Made by a program: the position numbers and the translations under genes. Positions 1 through 11,063 of a stretch of 64,000 nt of DNA are shown here, piece by piece. Every line of letters begins with the position of its first letter. Within the stretch, counting starts at the first letter, position 1. Where the stretch lies: positions 59,272,187-59,336,186 of the forward strand of contig OX411555.1 in assembly GCA_948146395.1 (NCBI GenBank), written 5' to 3'. The stretch is from Fragum whitleyi. Taxonomy: Eukaryota > Mollusca > Bivalvia > Cardiida > Cardiidae. The notes under the pieces were generated by a model that was given only the letters and a program-made list of their open reading frames with translations, was not told where the DNA came from and made no database searches.

Positions 1-28
1 ATCGCAATTCTGCTAGAGGATCTCATTA

Positions 29-1130
29 ACTAATCTGTCTTTCATGTCTCAAAAAAATGGACAGTGTGGAGTGACTGGTCGACTTGCAGTATAACATGTG
101 GGGCCGGACAGAAACTCCGATCTCGAACATGTACAGGGAATAAGTAAACTAATCTGTGTTTTATCCCTCAGATATATGGACAATGTGGAGTGACTGGTCG
201 ACTTGCAGTATAACATGTGGGGCCGGACAGAAACTCCGATCTCGAACATGTACAAGGAATTAGTAAACTAATCTATGTTTTATCCCTCAGATATATGGAC
301 AGCATGGAATGACTGGTCGACTTGCAGTATACATGTAAAATGTGGGGCCGGACAGAAACTACGACCACGAACATGTACAGGGAATTAGTAAACTAATCTA
401 TGTTTTATCCCTCAAATGTATGGACAGTGTGGAATGACTGGTCGACTTGCAGTATAACATGTGGGGCCGGACAGAAACTCCGATCTCGAATATGTACAGG
501 GAATTAGTAAACTAATCTGTGTTTTATCCCTCAGATATATGGACAATGTGGAGTGACTGGTCGACTTGCAGTATAACATGTGGGGCCGGACAGAAACTCC
601 GATCTCGAACATGTACAGGGAATTAGTAAACTAATCTATCTTTTATCCCTCAGATATATGGACAGTGTGGAATGACTGGTCGACTTGCAGTATAACATGT
701 GGGGCCGGACAGAAACTCCGATCTCGAACATGTACAGGGAATTAGTAAACTAATCTGTGTTTTATCCCTCAGATATATGGACAATGTGGAGTGACTGGTC
801 GACTTGCAGTATAACATGTGGGGCCGGACAGAAACTTCGATCTCGAACATGTACAAGGAATTAGTAAACTAATCTATGTTTTATCCCTCAGATATATGGA
901 CAGCATGGAATGACTGGTCGACTTGCAGTATAACATGTGGGGCCGGACAGAAACTCCGATCTCGAACATGTAAAGGGAATTAGTAAACTAATCTATGTTT
1001 TATCCCTCAAATAAATGGACAGTGTGGAGTGACTGGTCGACTTGCAGTATAACATGTGGGGCCGGACAGAAACTCCGATCTAGAACATGTACCAGGGAAT
1101 AAGTAAACTAATCTGTGTTTTATCCCTCAG
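29..1130 (+). repeat. Tandem array of nine truncated TSR exon copies
   Basis: Nine head-to-tail units of about 119-120 bp. Most contain a branch-like 'ctaat', a pyrimidine tract ending 'tatccctcag', and the first two thirds of a thrombospondin type-1 exon (frame [19 protein letters not shown] ... R-T-C-T-G-N). Most units then run into an in-frame TAG or TAA where the intact exon at 1131 continues with Y-C-G-G. The exon's last 50 or so bases and its good donor are missing from every unit; the only GT is a weak 'gtaaac' after the stop. The first, fourth and ninth units have lost the acceptor AG (for example 'ctcaaatg'), and the third has a small insertion. Units are roughly 93% or more alike by eye, so expansion is recent. 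The spacing between the possible donor and the next acceptor (about 28 nt) is too short for a normal intron. I read this as non-productive exon amplification. Confidence 0.9.
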
Positions 1131-1274
1131 ATATATGGACAGTTTGGAGTGATTGGTCGGCTTGCAGTACAACATGTGGGGCCGGACAGAAGCTCCGATC
1201 TCGGGCATGTACAGGGAACTATTGTGGAGGGATTCATACACAGACTGAAGTGTGCTCCAATCCTCCATGTAAAG
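1131..1274 (+). CDS. TSR exon 1 (intact parent of the upstream array)
   Basis: This 144-nt exon lies between 'ttttatccctcag' and the donor 'aaag|gtaagc', and begins and ends in phase 1, so it can be duplicated without changing frame. It encodes one thrombospondin type-1 repeat: I-W-T-V-W-S-D-W with overlapping W-x-x-W C-mannosylation motifs, then C-S-T-T-C-G, R-S-R-A-C, N-Y-C and a C-terminal V-C-S-N-P-P-C. All six cysteines of the fold are present. Secreted and membrane TSRs act outside the cell in matrix binding, guidance and immune recognition; nothing here says which. The exon is about 93% identical to the truncated copies upstream, which were evidently amplified from its 5' part. The parent gene probably starts left of the window. 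Confidence 0.9.
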
Positions 1275-1524
1275 GTAAGCCTTTTTCTTTAATGCTTTTG
1301 ATGGTTTATCGAGAAATGACTTGATAATCTCGTCGCAAAAGCAGTGAAATTATCAAAAACTTATACCCTGCTTTTGTGTATTTCATCCTATCTGACGTCA
1401 TCTATGCGGGGCGAAATTAGTGACGTCACAATAACATTGCGTATCAATCACGTGCAAAATGACGCGCTTTACAAAAATTTGTCCTAGAAATTTCACATTT
1501 TGTCTCATTTTTGCAATAAAGAAA

Positions 1525-1690
1525 TAGAGTAATCGTTTGTTTTTCGAGTAAGATCGATTAATATTTCATTGAGTGAAAACAAAAGCTATATTTCATTTGT
1601 GGCTCCACCACTCGTGAAAATATAGCTTTTGTTGTTCACTCAATGAAATAAATTCCTATCTTACACTGAAACAAACGATTATCCTCTATA
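1525..1690. repeat. Foldback hairpin repeat
   Basis: The left arm (from 'tagagtaatcgtttg', through 'gagtaagat' to 'aacaaaagctatat') is the reverse complement of the right arm ('aatatagcttttgttgttc' to 'aaacaaacgattatcctcta'), with a short loop near 1600. Arms are about 60-70 nt with small mismatches. It lies in the intron after TSR exon 1 and is probably a non-autonomous foldback transposon. Confidence 0.7.
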
Positions 1691-2854
1691 TCATCACATC
1701 CATTATACTCTATAGTCTCTACTTGTACAGATCCAACTCATGTTTTTAGACAAATGAAATACTTTTTGCAGATTGATAGACCAAATGTCCAATGGGCAAC
1801 TGTTAAACAATAAGGGCCAAAAGCTCTATGCAGAGAAGGGGCATTTAAAATTGATCGCGGGGAGCGCAACAAAAGAGAATGAATCTGAAATCTACAGAAA
1901 CTATTTTGAAAGAAGTCGCTACCATTCTTTATTCATGTACATGATGTAGATATATCTAACTTTGACCGTGACAAAAAATGATTAATGGAATAAAATAAGA
2001 ACCAAAAACAATATGCCATGTTCTTTGAAGAAGAGATTTTTGTTAATTATACTTTTAAAGAAATTAGTTCACACTTTTGGAGGAATCGAGTTACGTTAAA
2101 CGATAAGGGATCATAAGGGAAATGAATGACACAAAGGATATATTATTTAACAGATGTCAACCAAATAATGTGATTCGAAATGTTTATGTATAGAAGGGTA
2201 GAATTGCCCCTTTTGATTCAGAAAAAATGCTGCTAGAGAATAAAACTGGCGTTGTCAACATGTAGCCCATGAAGTTAGTACAGAGTGTTTAGGTTACAAA
2301 TTAATCGCTCATCCAAACTGTTCCCTTTAAGAGTGACGAATCAAAACATTAGAGTCTGTTCGTGACAATTTCAAACATTTTCTAATGTGTGCGAAGTAAA
2401 GCTTCTGGCGAGCCTGTGCAGCCGCACAGTATTACCAGAGTCTTCACAATGCACTATATAGATAGACAAGGTCTTAATAGCCCATCAGGCGGTCAACATA
2501 TTTTCTTATTCCATTTTGTCGTTATTTAATCTGCTGAAAATCATGGAGATCATCTAATTTTCGAAGTCCTGTATGCGTCGCCCATAATTTCTTTACAATA
2601 GACATCTCCTTAAATAGTGCATCAATTACGATTACATTTGAGCAAAAGAGTATGTAAAATGGCCCAATATTAGTACTTGAAATAGACCTTGCTACCGGTA
2701 CGTAAAAGGGGAAATCAGAAAATAGTGAAAACAAGTTTTCTCTAGAACGATAAGGCCAGTTGCTTTGAAACTAGAATGCAAAGGATCATGTAATTTCAAC
2801 ATAGAAACTAAGACGGAATTATTTATACAAAATTCTAATCCTCTTGTCTTACAG
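1691..2854. other. Intron, no supported feature
   Basis: AT-rich intronic sequence between TSR exons 1 and 2. The short frames here have no splice context or recognisable motif. Confidence 0.6.
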
Positions 2855-2998
2855 ACTTGTGGTCTGAATGGGGTGATTGGACAGCGTGCAGCACCACGTG
2901 TGGTGCGGGAAATAGGTATCGAACACGGACCTGTAGCGGCGATTATTGCGGGGAAGTATACAGTGAGAGGGAAGCATGTTCCAACCATCCGTGTAAAG
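2855..2998 (+). CDS. TSR exon 2
   Basis: The acceptor 'cttgtcttacag' and donor 'aaag|gtattg' bound a 144-nt phase 1-1 exon. It encodes L-W-S-E-W-G-D-W-T-A-C-S-T-T-C-G-A-G-N-R, then Y-R-T-R-T-C, G-D-Y-C and A-C-S-N-H-P-C: a complete six-cysteine TSR with two W-x-x-W motifs. An open frame over the same bases in another register (2765-3013) is only a shadow. It is closest to TSR exon 1, sharing the T-T-C-G-A-G core and the S-N-x-P-C-K end, which suggests the two arose by exon duplication. Confidence 0.93.
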
Positions 2999-3164
2999 GT
3001 ATTGCTATTTTAGATCTGTAATATCATATTTTTTACGTAATGTTTTTGAGTACGCTTAACGAGAAGTTTTCTCTGTTAAAGTGGAAATAGATATTTTGTG
3101 TTCTTCATTTGGTAATTAAGTTTTGAGATTGCAATGCTACAAATCATTTTTTAAACAGAATTAT

Positions 3165-3199
3165 TGTGTGTGTGTGTGGGTGGGGGGTGGGGGGGGGTT
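3165..3199 (+). repeat. GT/G-rich simple repeat
   Basis: A run of tgtgtgtg passes into a G tract ('ggtggggggtggggggggg'), a low-complexity tract in the intron between TSR exons 2 and 3. Confidence 0.9.
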
Positions 3200-3369
3200 T
3201 CAGGTCATCTGCTAAACAACACAGCTGATTTGATTTTCAGACTGAGTTTATTTCAATCTTATAAGTAAATTGTGAATCTACATCAAGGCCAAACCATCAA
3301 TTCAAAAAGAAAACTATAATGGATTAGTTATTCGAAATTAAATGCTTCAATATGCTTGTAATTAATCAG

Positions 3370-3513
3370 ATCCATGGGGCGAGTGGACAGATTGGGGGCC
3401 TTGTAGTGTCACGTGCGGTAATGGAATGAGGTCACGGGTTCGAACCTGTAATGGAAGTCATTGTATGGGCAAGGCCGAGGAAACAGAATTGTGTTACAAA
3501 CCAGCTTGTGAAG
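3370..3513 (+). CDS. TSR exon 3
   Basis: A 144-nt phase 1-1 exon after 'attaatcag', ending at 'gaag|gtagga'. It encodes P-W-G-E-W-T-D-W-G-P-C-S-V-T-C-G-N-G-M-R, S-R-V-R-T-C, S-H-C and E-L-C-Y-K-P-A-C. All six cysteines, the tryptophan ladder (W-G-E-W, W-T-D-W) and the R-S-R-V-R strand are intact. The ending C-Y-K-P-A-C-E is shared with TSR exon 4, so exons 3 and 4 form a second sub-type distinct from exons 1 and 2. The acceptor's pyrimidine tract is weak, but frame and symmetry are exact. Confidence 0.92.
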
Positions 3514-4124
3514 GTAGGAATTATTAAACCTACGAATCACTTCATGTAGCCCGTCTACTGCAAATCTCGGACAAAAGGTGTTGGTCTGACATACCTTACT
3601 TGGATGGCTTTACCTAAGGGCTGAGAACTTTTCAGTGTGAGTGTATGAGCGCGGTTTTATTGTCCAGAATCTGACTCCTGCTATTTAGATGAATAAAAAT
3701 CTAATTATTCCTACGCTTATTCTTAGGATTGAATAAAAGACGGTAAAAATGTGATTCATTCTTGGATTTAAGTGACTCCAGGTCAGAAATCTTCTGGAGA
3801 AAGTAACTGGTAATGAATTTTCTATGGTCTATTAGATAAACAAACTGACCCTCAAATCATCCCCAGGAGACCTGTTATTTCTTCATGGTATGTTTAATGA
3901 TAAGCCCTATGTGTAATTTGAGACACCCACATAATGTGGCATTTTTCTAGTGAATCAACTTTGAATTTTATCAGATGAACTATTTGTTTTATAAAATTGG
4001 TTATTTTGCAATATACACATAAAAAGATATAAGCAAATCTGTATTAAACCGTTTCCGATCAAAACTTGTTTTGCAAATCCATTTCTAGTTATCAGAAAAA
4101 TATCTTTTAACATAGAGATTTTTT
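3514..4124. other. Intron, no supported feature
   Basis: AT-rich intronic DNA after TSR exon 3. No coding, RNA or repeat signal I can support. Confidence 0.5.
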
Positions 4125-5145
4125 AGCTCACCTGAGGACATTGTGCTCAAGGTGACCTTTTGTGATCATTGAATGTCTGTCGTCCGTCGTCATGCGTCAA
4201 CAATTTAAGTGTTTACACTCTAGAGGCAACAAATATCATCCAATCTTCATGAAACTTGGTCAGAATGTTGGTCAGGTCGCAAGGATGAATCCTATCGAAA
4301 ATGGGAAGGATCCATGCCAAATCACGGGAAAAGGGGCCTTATGACCAATTTTCTTGTTTACACTCTAGAGACCAGAAATATGGTCCAATCTTCATGTAAC
4401 TTGGTCTGAATGTTGGCCAGGTCACAAGGATGAAGCCTTTTGAAAATGGGAAGGATCCATGCTATATCAAGCGAAAGGGAGCCTTATTGACAATTTTCTT
4501 GTTTACACACTATAGGCCACAAATTTGGCCCAATCTTCATGAAACTTGGTCAGAATGTTGGCCAAGTCACCAAATGGAAATGATCCATGCTATATCAAGG
4601 GAAAAGGGGCCTTAATGATAATTTTCTTGTAAATGCTCTAGCAGCCACAAATATGGTCCAATCTTCATGAAACTTGGTCATAATTTTTGAACAGGTCAAA
4701 GGGATAAAACCTATTGAAAATGGGAAGGATCCATGCCATATCATGGGAAAAGGGGCCTTAATGACAATTTTATTGTTTACTTGCTAGAGGCCACAAATAT
4801 GGCCCAATCTTCATGAAACTTGGTCAGAATGTTGGTCAGATCATAAGGATGAACCCTATTGAAAATGGGAAAGATCCATGTTATATCACAGGAAAAGGGG
4901 TCTTTATGATAATTTTCTTGTTGTAACTCTAGAGGCCACAAATTTGGTCTAAACTTCATGAAACTTGGATTTTTGTAGAAATTATCTCCTGTATGACATC
5001 TGCCTATTTGATGAGACGTCCCAGGGGTCAAAGAGACTCAGGGGAGGGATCTAGGACCATCTTGGTCCTCTTGTTACTTGATGTGATGTTCTAGTGATCA
5101 AAGAGACTCGGGTGAGCGATCTAGGACCATCATGGTCCTCTTATT
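4125..5145 (+). repeat. Long bivalve interspersed repeat with internal ~145-bp tandem units
   Basis: It starts with an inverted motif ('agctcacctgagg...gctcaaggtgacc') and a 'gtcgtccgtcgtc' tract. About six diverged units follow, starting near 4208, 4356, 4500, 4628, 4772 and 4918, each with 'ctctagaggccacaaatat', 'cttcatgaaacttggtcag' and 'gaaaatgggaaggatccat'. It ends with 'gtgagcgatctaggaccat' and 'catggtcctctt'. This family is common in bivalve genomes; I know no encoded product. Open frames inside it are not genes. Confidence 0.85.
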
Positions 5146-6190
5146 TTATTTATTTATTATTTTTTAATTATTATTATTTTTTTTGGGGGGGGGGGGCGTA
5201 AACAATTATTCCTGATAAAAAAGAAAAAGTCTAGTAAATAGTAAATAGATGTTGTAGATTTGTAGATTTCAATAGATCATTAAAAGACGCCACTTGGTAC
5301 TTTCAGCTGTCTTAACCCAGATTACACAAAATGCACAATTCTTCAATCATCCGAATTCAATGATTTTCAAGAGTAAATTCAGTTTGTGTTCAAATTGAAA
5401 AAAAATTGCAAAATGTTGCAGAAAACAGAGAAAGAGAGAAATTGATTGAGACAATAATTTCTGGTTTTTTTTCCTTAATGTTTTCCTACTTTATTACCTT
5501 CAGTGCTATGTTTACAATCTAGATACAGAAAAAGGTACACAGCGTTTAATACTTTTGAGAAATATGATATTTTTTCTTGTTTTATAAATAAGAAATATAT
5601 CATTTTTTTAGAAATGTAAATTAAGTCTATTGTCAGTTTTATGGTCAATAAGGCAGGTTTTCCTGGATAATGGGCAGTATGCTTTATATTATGTGTTACA
5701 TAACTAATGTAATTTTGATATACTAAAAATCTAAAGATTAAGGCGTAAGCTCCATTTAACTCTTGTTTTTGTTTTTTACAAAATTGTTTTAAAAGACGAA
5801 GATTTTTTTTTATTCATGATTATGTATGAAACTGAAACATAATAACACTGAGGTATGAATTAATTGAAAATCAAACCCAACCCGTATTCATATAGTGTGA
5901 TTAGGTTTAGAGTTTCATACCTCTATAAATTGAAAATAATATGTGTTCGTAAAACACTTATTCCCACGAAATGATTCTGTAGAAGATTGAGCTTGATAAT
6001 TGACCTTGGCATTGATGGATGACCTTGACCTCGAGACTGATATATATTAGATTATTGACCTTTACAAAAATTATTGACCTTGAACTAAGATCTTTGGTCA
6101 AGTGCTGTTTGTGACAAGCAGCTACGTTGTCCGCTGACAACTCTTGTTATAGTTTCCACTTATGATATATAAATATATGACCTCCACCCA
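5146..6190. other. Intron, no gene; A/T-rich tracts and a G run
   Basis: Contains a T/A-rich tract followed by about ten Gs near 5185-5197. No coding signal is visible. Confidence 0.5.
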
Positions 6191-7265
6191 ATAAGGGCGT
6201 GATATTTTAACAGCCTGATAAAGGATCACCTAAGGATCGTACTTAAAAAATTAAGGTTGACATTCATCAATTAGTTTCTGATAAAATAGTTTTCAAAGGT
6301 TTCAAAGCCGTAATACTCTTCTAATTGAGATTCATTGAAGTAATCAGACAGAGGGAAATCCAAGGATTGATTTACATTCCTGTAAATTTTGGATGAAATC
6401 CATTAAGTAGCATGTGAAATTTTCTTAAAGTATTATTTCACTGATTTTGAAAGATCCCAAATAAATGATAAGTAAACTCGCCAAATTACAATGTATATCA
6501 TGGCTAAGCCCCTCCAAGCCTGGTGATTAATAACGCAGAATACCTTTGTAAATTAAATGAAAATAAAAGATTTAAAATTCTAGCATGTATGGTTGACTCA
6601 ACTTTTAAACTAGAGCTGCTTGAACACCTGAACTGCTCCACAGGCCCGATCTTCTGATATGATTAGATGAGAATTTAATTGATTGAATGAATGAATGTTT
6701 ATTTAAGTATTTAAGTAAATAAGTGTTTTTGAGAGTCACATGCTGAGATATTCTCGCAAAGAAAGATCGATGAATAACATATTTTTTTTCAAATCACAAT
6801 ACATTTTTCTCGGAATATTCCAAAGAAATTTAGTTGATATCAATCAATTAGGTTCTGAGAAAATGATTTTCAAAGTGTCCATTATGTAACATATTGAGAA
6901 ATGACCTCAGCTCATAAAAAGACATATTTTCATATGACACAAATATTTTTTTGTAGACTGATAAACGCTTGCTAAAGAATCATTCCAGTATAATTTTGTT
7001 GATATCTTTTTTCTTAGATTTTGAGAAATACCACATATTTCCATAAATGGAAATTAGCCATGACCATAAAGCCTTTACTTGTTTTTCATTGGATAGAAAA
7101 ATTATAGACCAACTTTGAAAGAGGGCCACAATAGGATCAATCCTGTGAAGTTTGGTTAAAATTCATTCAATAGTTTTGTGAGAAGATTTCTAAAGAAAAA
7201 GTTTCGACTGGATGCACAAGAGACACCTTGATATGACAATAGCTCTTGCCATTGGAGCTAAAAAC
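6190..7265. repeat. Degenerate long interspersed repeat
   Basis: Repeated phrases ('tgtgaagtttggttaaaat', 'gatgaaatccattaag', 'cattcaatagttttgtgag') and an ending 'gacaatagctcttgccatt' match the general form of a bivalve repeat also seen near 35,040-36,240 here. Heavily decayed and non-coding. Confidence 0.5.
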
Positions 7266-7338
7266 TACTGCTAACTCCTTAAAAGAAGATGATTAGCAAT
7301 TATATGTATTTATATGCAACAGTACAAACCTCTTTACG

Positions 7339-7615
7339 GCCGCCACCATAGCGCAGTTGGTTAGGCATAAGACTTCCAATCTGGAAGTCGTGGGTTCGAT
7401 CCCCGGTGGCGGCATATATCCTTTCCGACGATTGTCTCTCACCAATGGGTAGATAATCGTAAACCTATTTGGGATAGCATTCGGAGGCTAGGAAATGGTG
7501 TTATGGTAGTACAGGTGAAAGAAATACCAGGAATCCATTGTTAGGTGCTCCGGCCATCGCGATATAACTGCAAAATTGTTGAAAGCGACGTAAAACCCAT
7601 TCAAACAAAATCAAA
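7339..7615 (+). mobile_element. tRNA-derived SINE, near full length (V-SINE/RUDI-like)
   Basis: The head folds like a tRNA: acceptor stem GCCGCCA/TGGCGGC, A box 'tagcgcagttggttaggc' and B box 'gggttcgatccccgg'. The anticodon arm does not fit a standard seven-base loop, so this is a SINE rather than a tRNA gene. The body ('gggtagataatcgtaaacct', 'gggatagcattcggaggc') and the tail 'gttgaaagcgacgtaaaac' with an A/C-rich 3' end recur in other copies here. The V-SINE/RUDI assignment is from memory of mollusc SINEs. Confidence 0.85.
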
Positions 7616-8420
7616 AAAACCTATTTACTCAAAGTAAAGAGAAGGGTCTAGGGTAATGCCAATTGAAAATGACCTTTTTTTTTCAATTTTTATCTATGTT
7701 GTTGGAACCCATTTAAATGGTCCTAATCAGACAATTTTAATGAATATACATAATACACATCTTTATTGCAATATAATCAGAGTATTTAAATATGAAAATT
7801 TATCTGTGGCTCTAATTGTTGCAAACATAAAATCAGTAGAATTTCAACACTGATAAGAACACATGGTTGATTTCCTGTTATCAGTTTTACTGATCTATAG
7901 TAGCCAGAATGTTTATACTGCCCTCATGCTGTTAAACTCTCCAAGAATGCCAAAATGACCGTTACGGTGATTAGGAGAACAGATTTTATCTCGGTGCTGC
8001 AAAAGCACCATTCTGACCACTTAAATGTATGACTGGATTATTATTTTGTTATATGATAAAATATGCCAGTAATTATTTATTTTAGCTTTTTTCCCACAGA
8101 GGTCATATTCGTGTCAAATAAATCAAGGTATAGAGTTAGTTGATTGTGTTGTTTGATAAGGACCAAAACTTTTGATCTTTTCATATGTTATGTTCGAAGT
8201 AAAGAATTTTTTATTTCTTATTTTTCTTCCGTTTATCAAAACGTGAAGCCTCAAGGACTTACCCTTCATCTAATTACAATGTAACGTCTGGTAAAGCCTT
8301 ACTGTTAAACTAATTGGTCCCGTTAGGGGTAAATATTATTAGGTCTCGGGTTCAATACTCGGTAGCGGAACACAGGCTGGAAAAGAATGTCGTAGTGATA
8401 CTTATAAGAGAAACACCAGT
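7616..8420. other. Intron, no gene; possible SINE-head fragment
   Basis: Mostly featureless. A short piece near 8340-8360 ('gtctcgggttcaatactcgg') resembles a decayed B box but is too short to call. Confidence 0.4.
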
Positions 8421-8550
8421 CCAGCGTTCAGGATCACAAAACGGTGCAAAAAGTTATCCAATTATACCCCACTTTGCTTGTGCGCTTTCGTGCAAAGCGG
8501 GGCATAATTGGATAACTGTTTGCACCGTTTTGTGATCCTGAACGCAGGGC
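8421..8550. repeat. Palindromic hairpin MITE, family M2
   Basis: Near-perfect foldback: 'gcgttcaggatcacaaaacg' on the left pairs with 'cgttttgtgatcctgaacgc' on the right, and 'ccaattataccccactttgc' with 'gcaaagcggggcataattgg', leaving a small loop near 8487. The same termini occur at 12841-12975 and in a half copy near 41,762-41,818. Frames called across it on both strands are artefacts of the palindrome. Confidence 0.9.
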
Positions 8551-8878
8551 TGTTTTCCATGATGAGGGGATCTGTTTACCGCATAGCCTGGCTCCCGGGC
8601 TGCCAGTTAGTGTTAAATAAGGTAAACCACTCATGTTTTACTATTTCAAATTACCTCTCATATTCTCAAAACCTGACACTGATCGGCCAGTCAGGGAAAT
8701 ATAAGCTGATAAGAAATTATACTTTTTCTAGGTGAATTGCTCATTTCACAAAACTTCAGATCAGTGGGACGGGAGCCAGTCTATTTACCGCAGTATGACT
8801 GAAAAAATGTTATAAACGACACTTTACACAATTCAATACAACCCGGCTGGACAGATGTCAATACTTTTCACTTTACAG

Positions 8879-9022
8879 ATGTTTGGGGAGAGTGGGCTGA
8901 CTGGGGATCGTGCAGTGTGTCTTGTGGTACAGGGATGAGGTCACGAGTTCGAGTCTGTAATGGGACCGATTGTAGAGGAGATGGCGTGGAGAGGGAACTT
9001 TGTTATAAACCGGCTTGCGAAG
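8879..9022 (+). CDS. TSR exon 4
   Basis: A 144-nt phase 1-1 exon between 'tcactttacag' and 'gaag|gtaaaa'. It encodes V-W-G-E-W-A-D-W-G-S-C-S-V-S-C-G-T-G-M-R, S-R-V-R-V-C, T-D-C-R-G-D-G-V-E-R and E-L-C-Y-K-P-A-C. The six TSR cysteines and two W-x-x-W motifs are intact. It pairs with TSR exon 3 by sub-type (identical C-Y-K-P-A-C-E end), so these two descend from one exon although about 5.4 kb of repeat-filled intron now separates them. Confidence 0.93.
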
Positions 9023-9384
9023 GTAAAAATAGATGATTAGATGATAATCATTAGTTTAAACGTGGCAAATATGTCGATGGCCCAGTGCGAAACAGTTTTA
9101 ACCGCCTATAACCATAATTATAGGCAGTTATGACCGTTTCCGCTTAGCCATCGTTACGAGCTTGTGTGTGATATTGCAAAGAAATTTAAATTAGCACAAC
9201 GTGGACTTTGATAAACTTTGAATATTCAGTCTGATCGGGATCTTAACAAAGCGTTCAATAGAAAGCCACTAATTTTTCATATTCGCAGGATAATTTTAAT
9301 GCCCTTTGTGAATGAACATACAGCGAAATACTTGTCCATTCCCCATACATACAATTCTTTCCAAGGTCATTCACTGTAAACACC

Positions 9385-9838
9385 GGTTACAGTTAACAAC
9401 AGCGGTTATAGTTAGCAACAGCGTGAAATTGACATTCATCTCAACCAAAACCATTCTAAATCGCTCACTCAGCGCTCCAATCATTCATTCCAAAAACTCA
9501 CTTAAACGATTAAAAAAACGCTCAAAAAGGACTACAACAGCTTAGATCAACAAATAAATTAAAATATATATATATAGCTTAAAAAATCACAATTTCACTT
9601 ACATATTTGAAATTGCAAGCATATGCTTGGTCCTTAAAGAAACAGGGAGCTACCAATAGAACTTGGATATTTTAGTAAAGGGAGGTAATAAATATCTCTA
9701 ACTTTGTTCATCCTGACTAATAATAGCGATATTGGATATTTCCTGTAATTTCACTCAAAACCCACTCACCACGCTCATTTAATTTCACTCATAAATATCC
9801 AAATCATTACTTTGTCAATTACACGAAGCTGTTATCTT
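9385..9838. mobile_element. MITE family M1 copy
   Basis: Termini resemble 'cagttaacaacagcg...gtgaaattgacat' and 'ttgtcaattacacgaagctg'. Internal landmarks of the family are present: 'cgctcactcagcgctcc', 'tttgttcatcctgac' and 'tttcactcaaaacccactc'. The first 20-30 bp are duplicated at the left end. Non-coding. Confidence 0.75.
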
Positions 9839-10164
9839 TATATATATTGAACGGGCTTTATACTTTGTATCGATATACCCGAATGTCGTTTTTACCTGTC
9901 TCTTTTCTTAAAAAACCTTAATGGATATGTAAAATCAACTTTGTGGAGAAGTATAAAGCTATGTCATTATTAGCGGACTAAAATGTACTTTCAACAAAAA
10001 AATTATAGATTTTAACTTCTGCGTCAATTATTGCTTCGGTAACAAAAAAATTACTATACCCGTGTGCATCCCATTTTATGTAGTATTTAACAAAGACGGA
10101 AAACGTCAATAATTATCCTCTCAGAGCAATGGCATTAGGTACAAATTATTTACCAATCCGACAG

Positions 10165-10550
10165 ATATTAAGATCGTGAAATTGACATCCAATTCCATCA
10201 CATCCAATCTACAATCAGCCTTTCATTGAAATCGATCAAATAATTACACGATGTTTTGGCTGGTGAGGGTTTTAAAATGTGTGATTAGTACGTGAAGACA
10301 TAAACATTGGAAAGAACTGAGATATCTTTAAAAAAGGGAGGGGGGGTAAACATTGAAAAGAACTGAGATGTCTTTAAAGGGGGGGTGAAGGGGGGGGGGT
10401 TTGAATTATCGCTAATTTTGCTATTTTTGGAAGACTTTAGCGAAAATATTTTATTTCCCTTTAATTTTGTTCAAAGCTCGACCCTCAAAACCAATCAATA
10501 TCATTCCGAAAACCATACAATTTGTCAATTTCACCATGTGACTTACTAAT
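10165..10550. mobile_element. MITE family M1 copy, diverged
   Basis: Begins 'gatcgtgaaattgacatcc' and ends 'tttgtcaatttcaccatgtg', with the G-rich and 'gaattatcgctaattttg' core of the family. A partial internal duplication ('gaactgaga.....tttaaa') surrounds two G runs. Confidence 0.65.
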
Positions 10551-10620
10551 CATGTGAGGTCTCCGGGATGAAAGAGACTTAGGTGAGCGATATAGGACCG
10601 TTATGTTCGTGTTGTTTTCT
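10551..10620 (+). repeat. Tail fragment of the long bivalve repeat
   Basis: The stretch 'agacttaggtgagcgatata' followed by 'ggaccgttatgttcgtg' matches the 3' end of the element at 4125-5145. Only the end is present. Confidence 0.6.
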
Positions 10621-11063
10621 TCTTTTTTATAGCTTACTTACTGCCTTTTATTAAATAAAAAGTATGCATGAATTAGCATGCAAAAATGCCAAAAGGAAAA
10701 AAATCCTTGCGGGACAGACTGCTTTTGTTCCGCAAGCTGTTCGGCATGGATATGTATCTCTTTTTCTAGTTGATCTTTTTACGAAACAGGGTCCGTTTTA
10801 ATAAACTTCTTACGAAAAAAATAATCATAAGTCAAATCACAATTCGTACCTCGTGTTTTCATAGATTGTTAGATTCTTCGATCCCTATAATATCTCATTG
10901 GAATTCCAATGAGATGATGCATGCATGGTGGAATTCAATATTTAGCTACCACTGTGGAAGCAACTTTAATTTTTGACTTACGCAAAAAATGATCGTAAGA
11001 TGCTTAGTAACCCACATCCACAAGGCTTGTGTAAGAAGCAATTTTTAGCATGACTGGCATAAA

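Noticed and set aside
49..856. Minus-strand frames of about 68 codons repeated across the TSR array
   Set aside because: They are antisense shadows of the truncated TSR units and recur only because the units do.
7339..7415. A tRNA gene
   Set aside because: The acceptor stem and A/B boxes look good, but the anticodon arm has no standard seven-base loop and the sequence continues into a SINE body present elsewhere.
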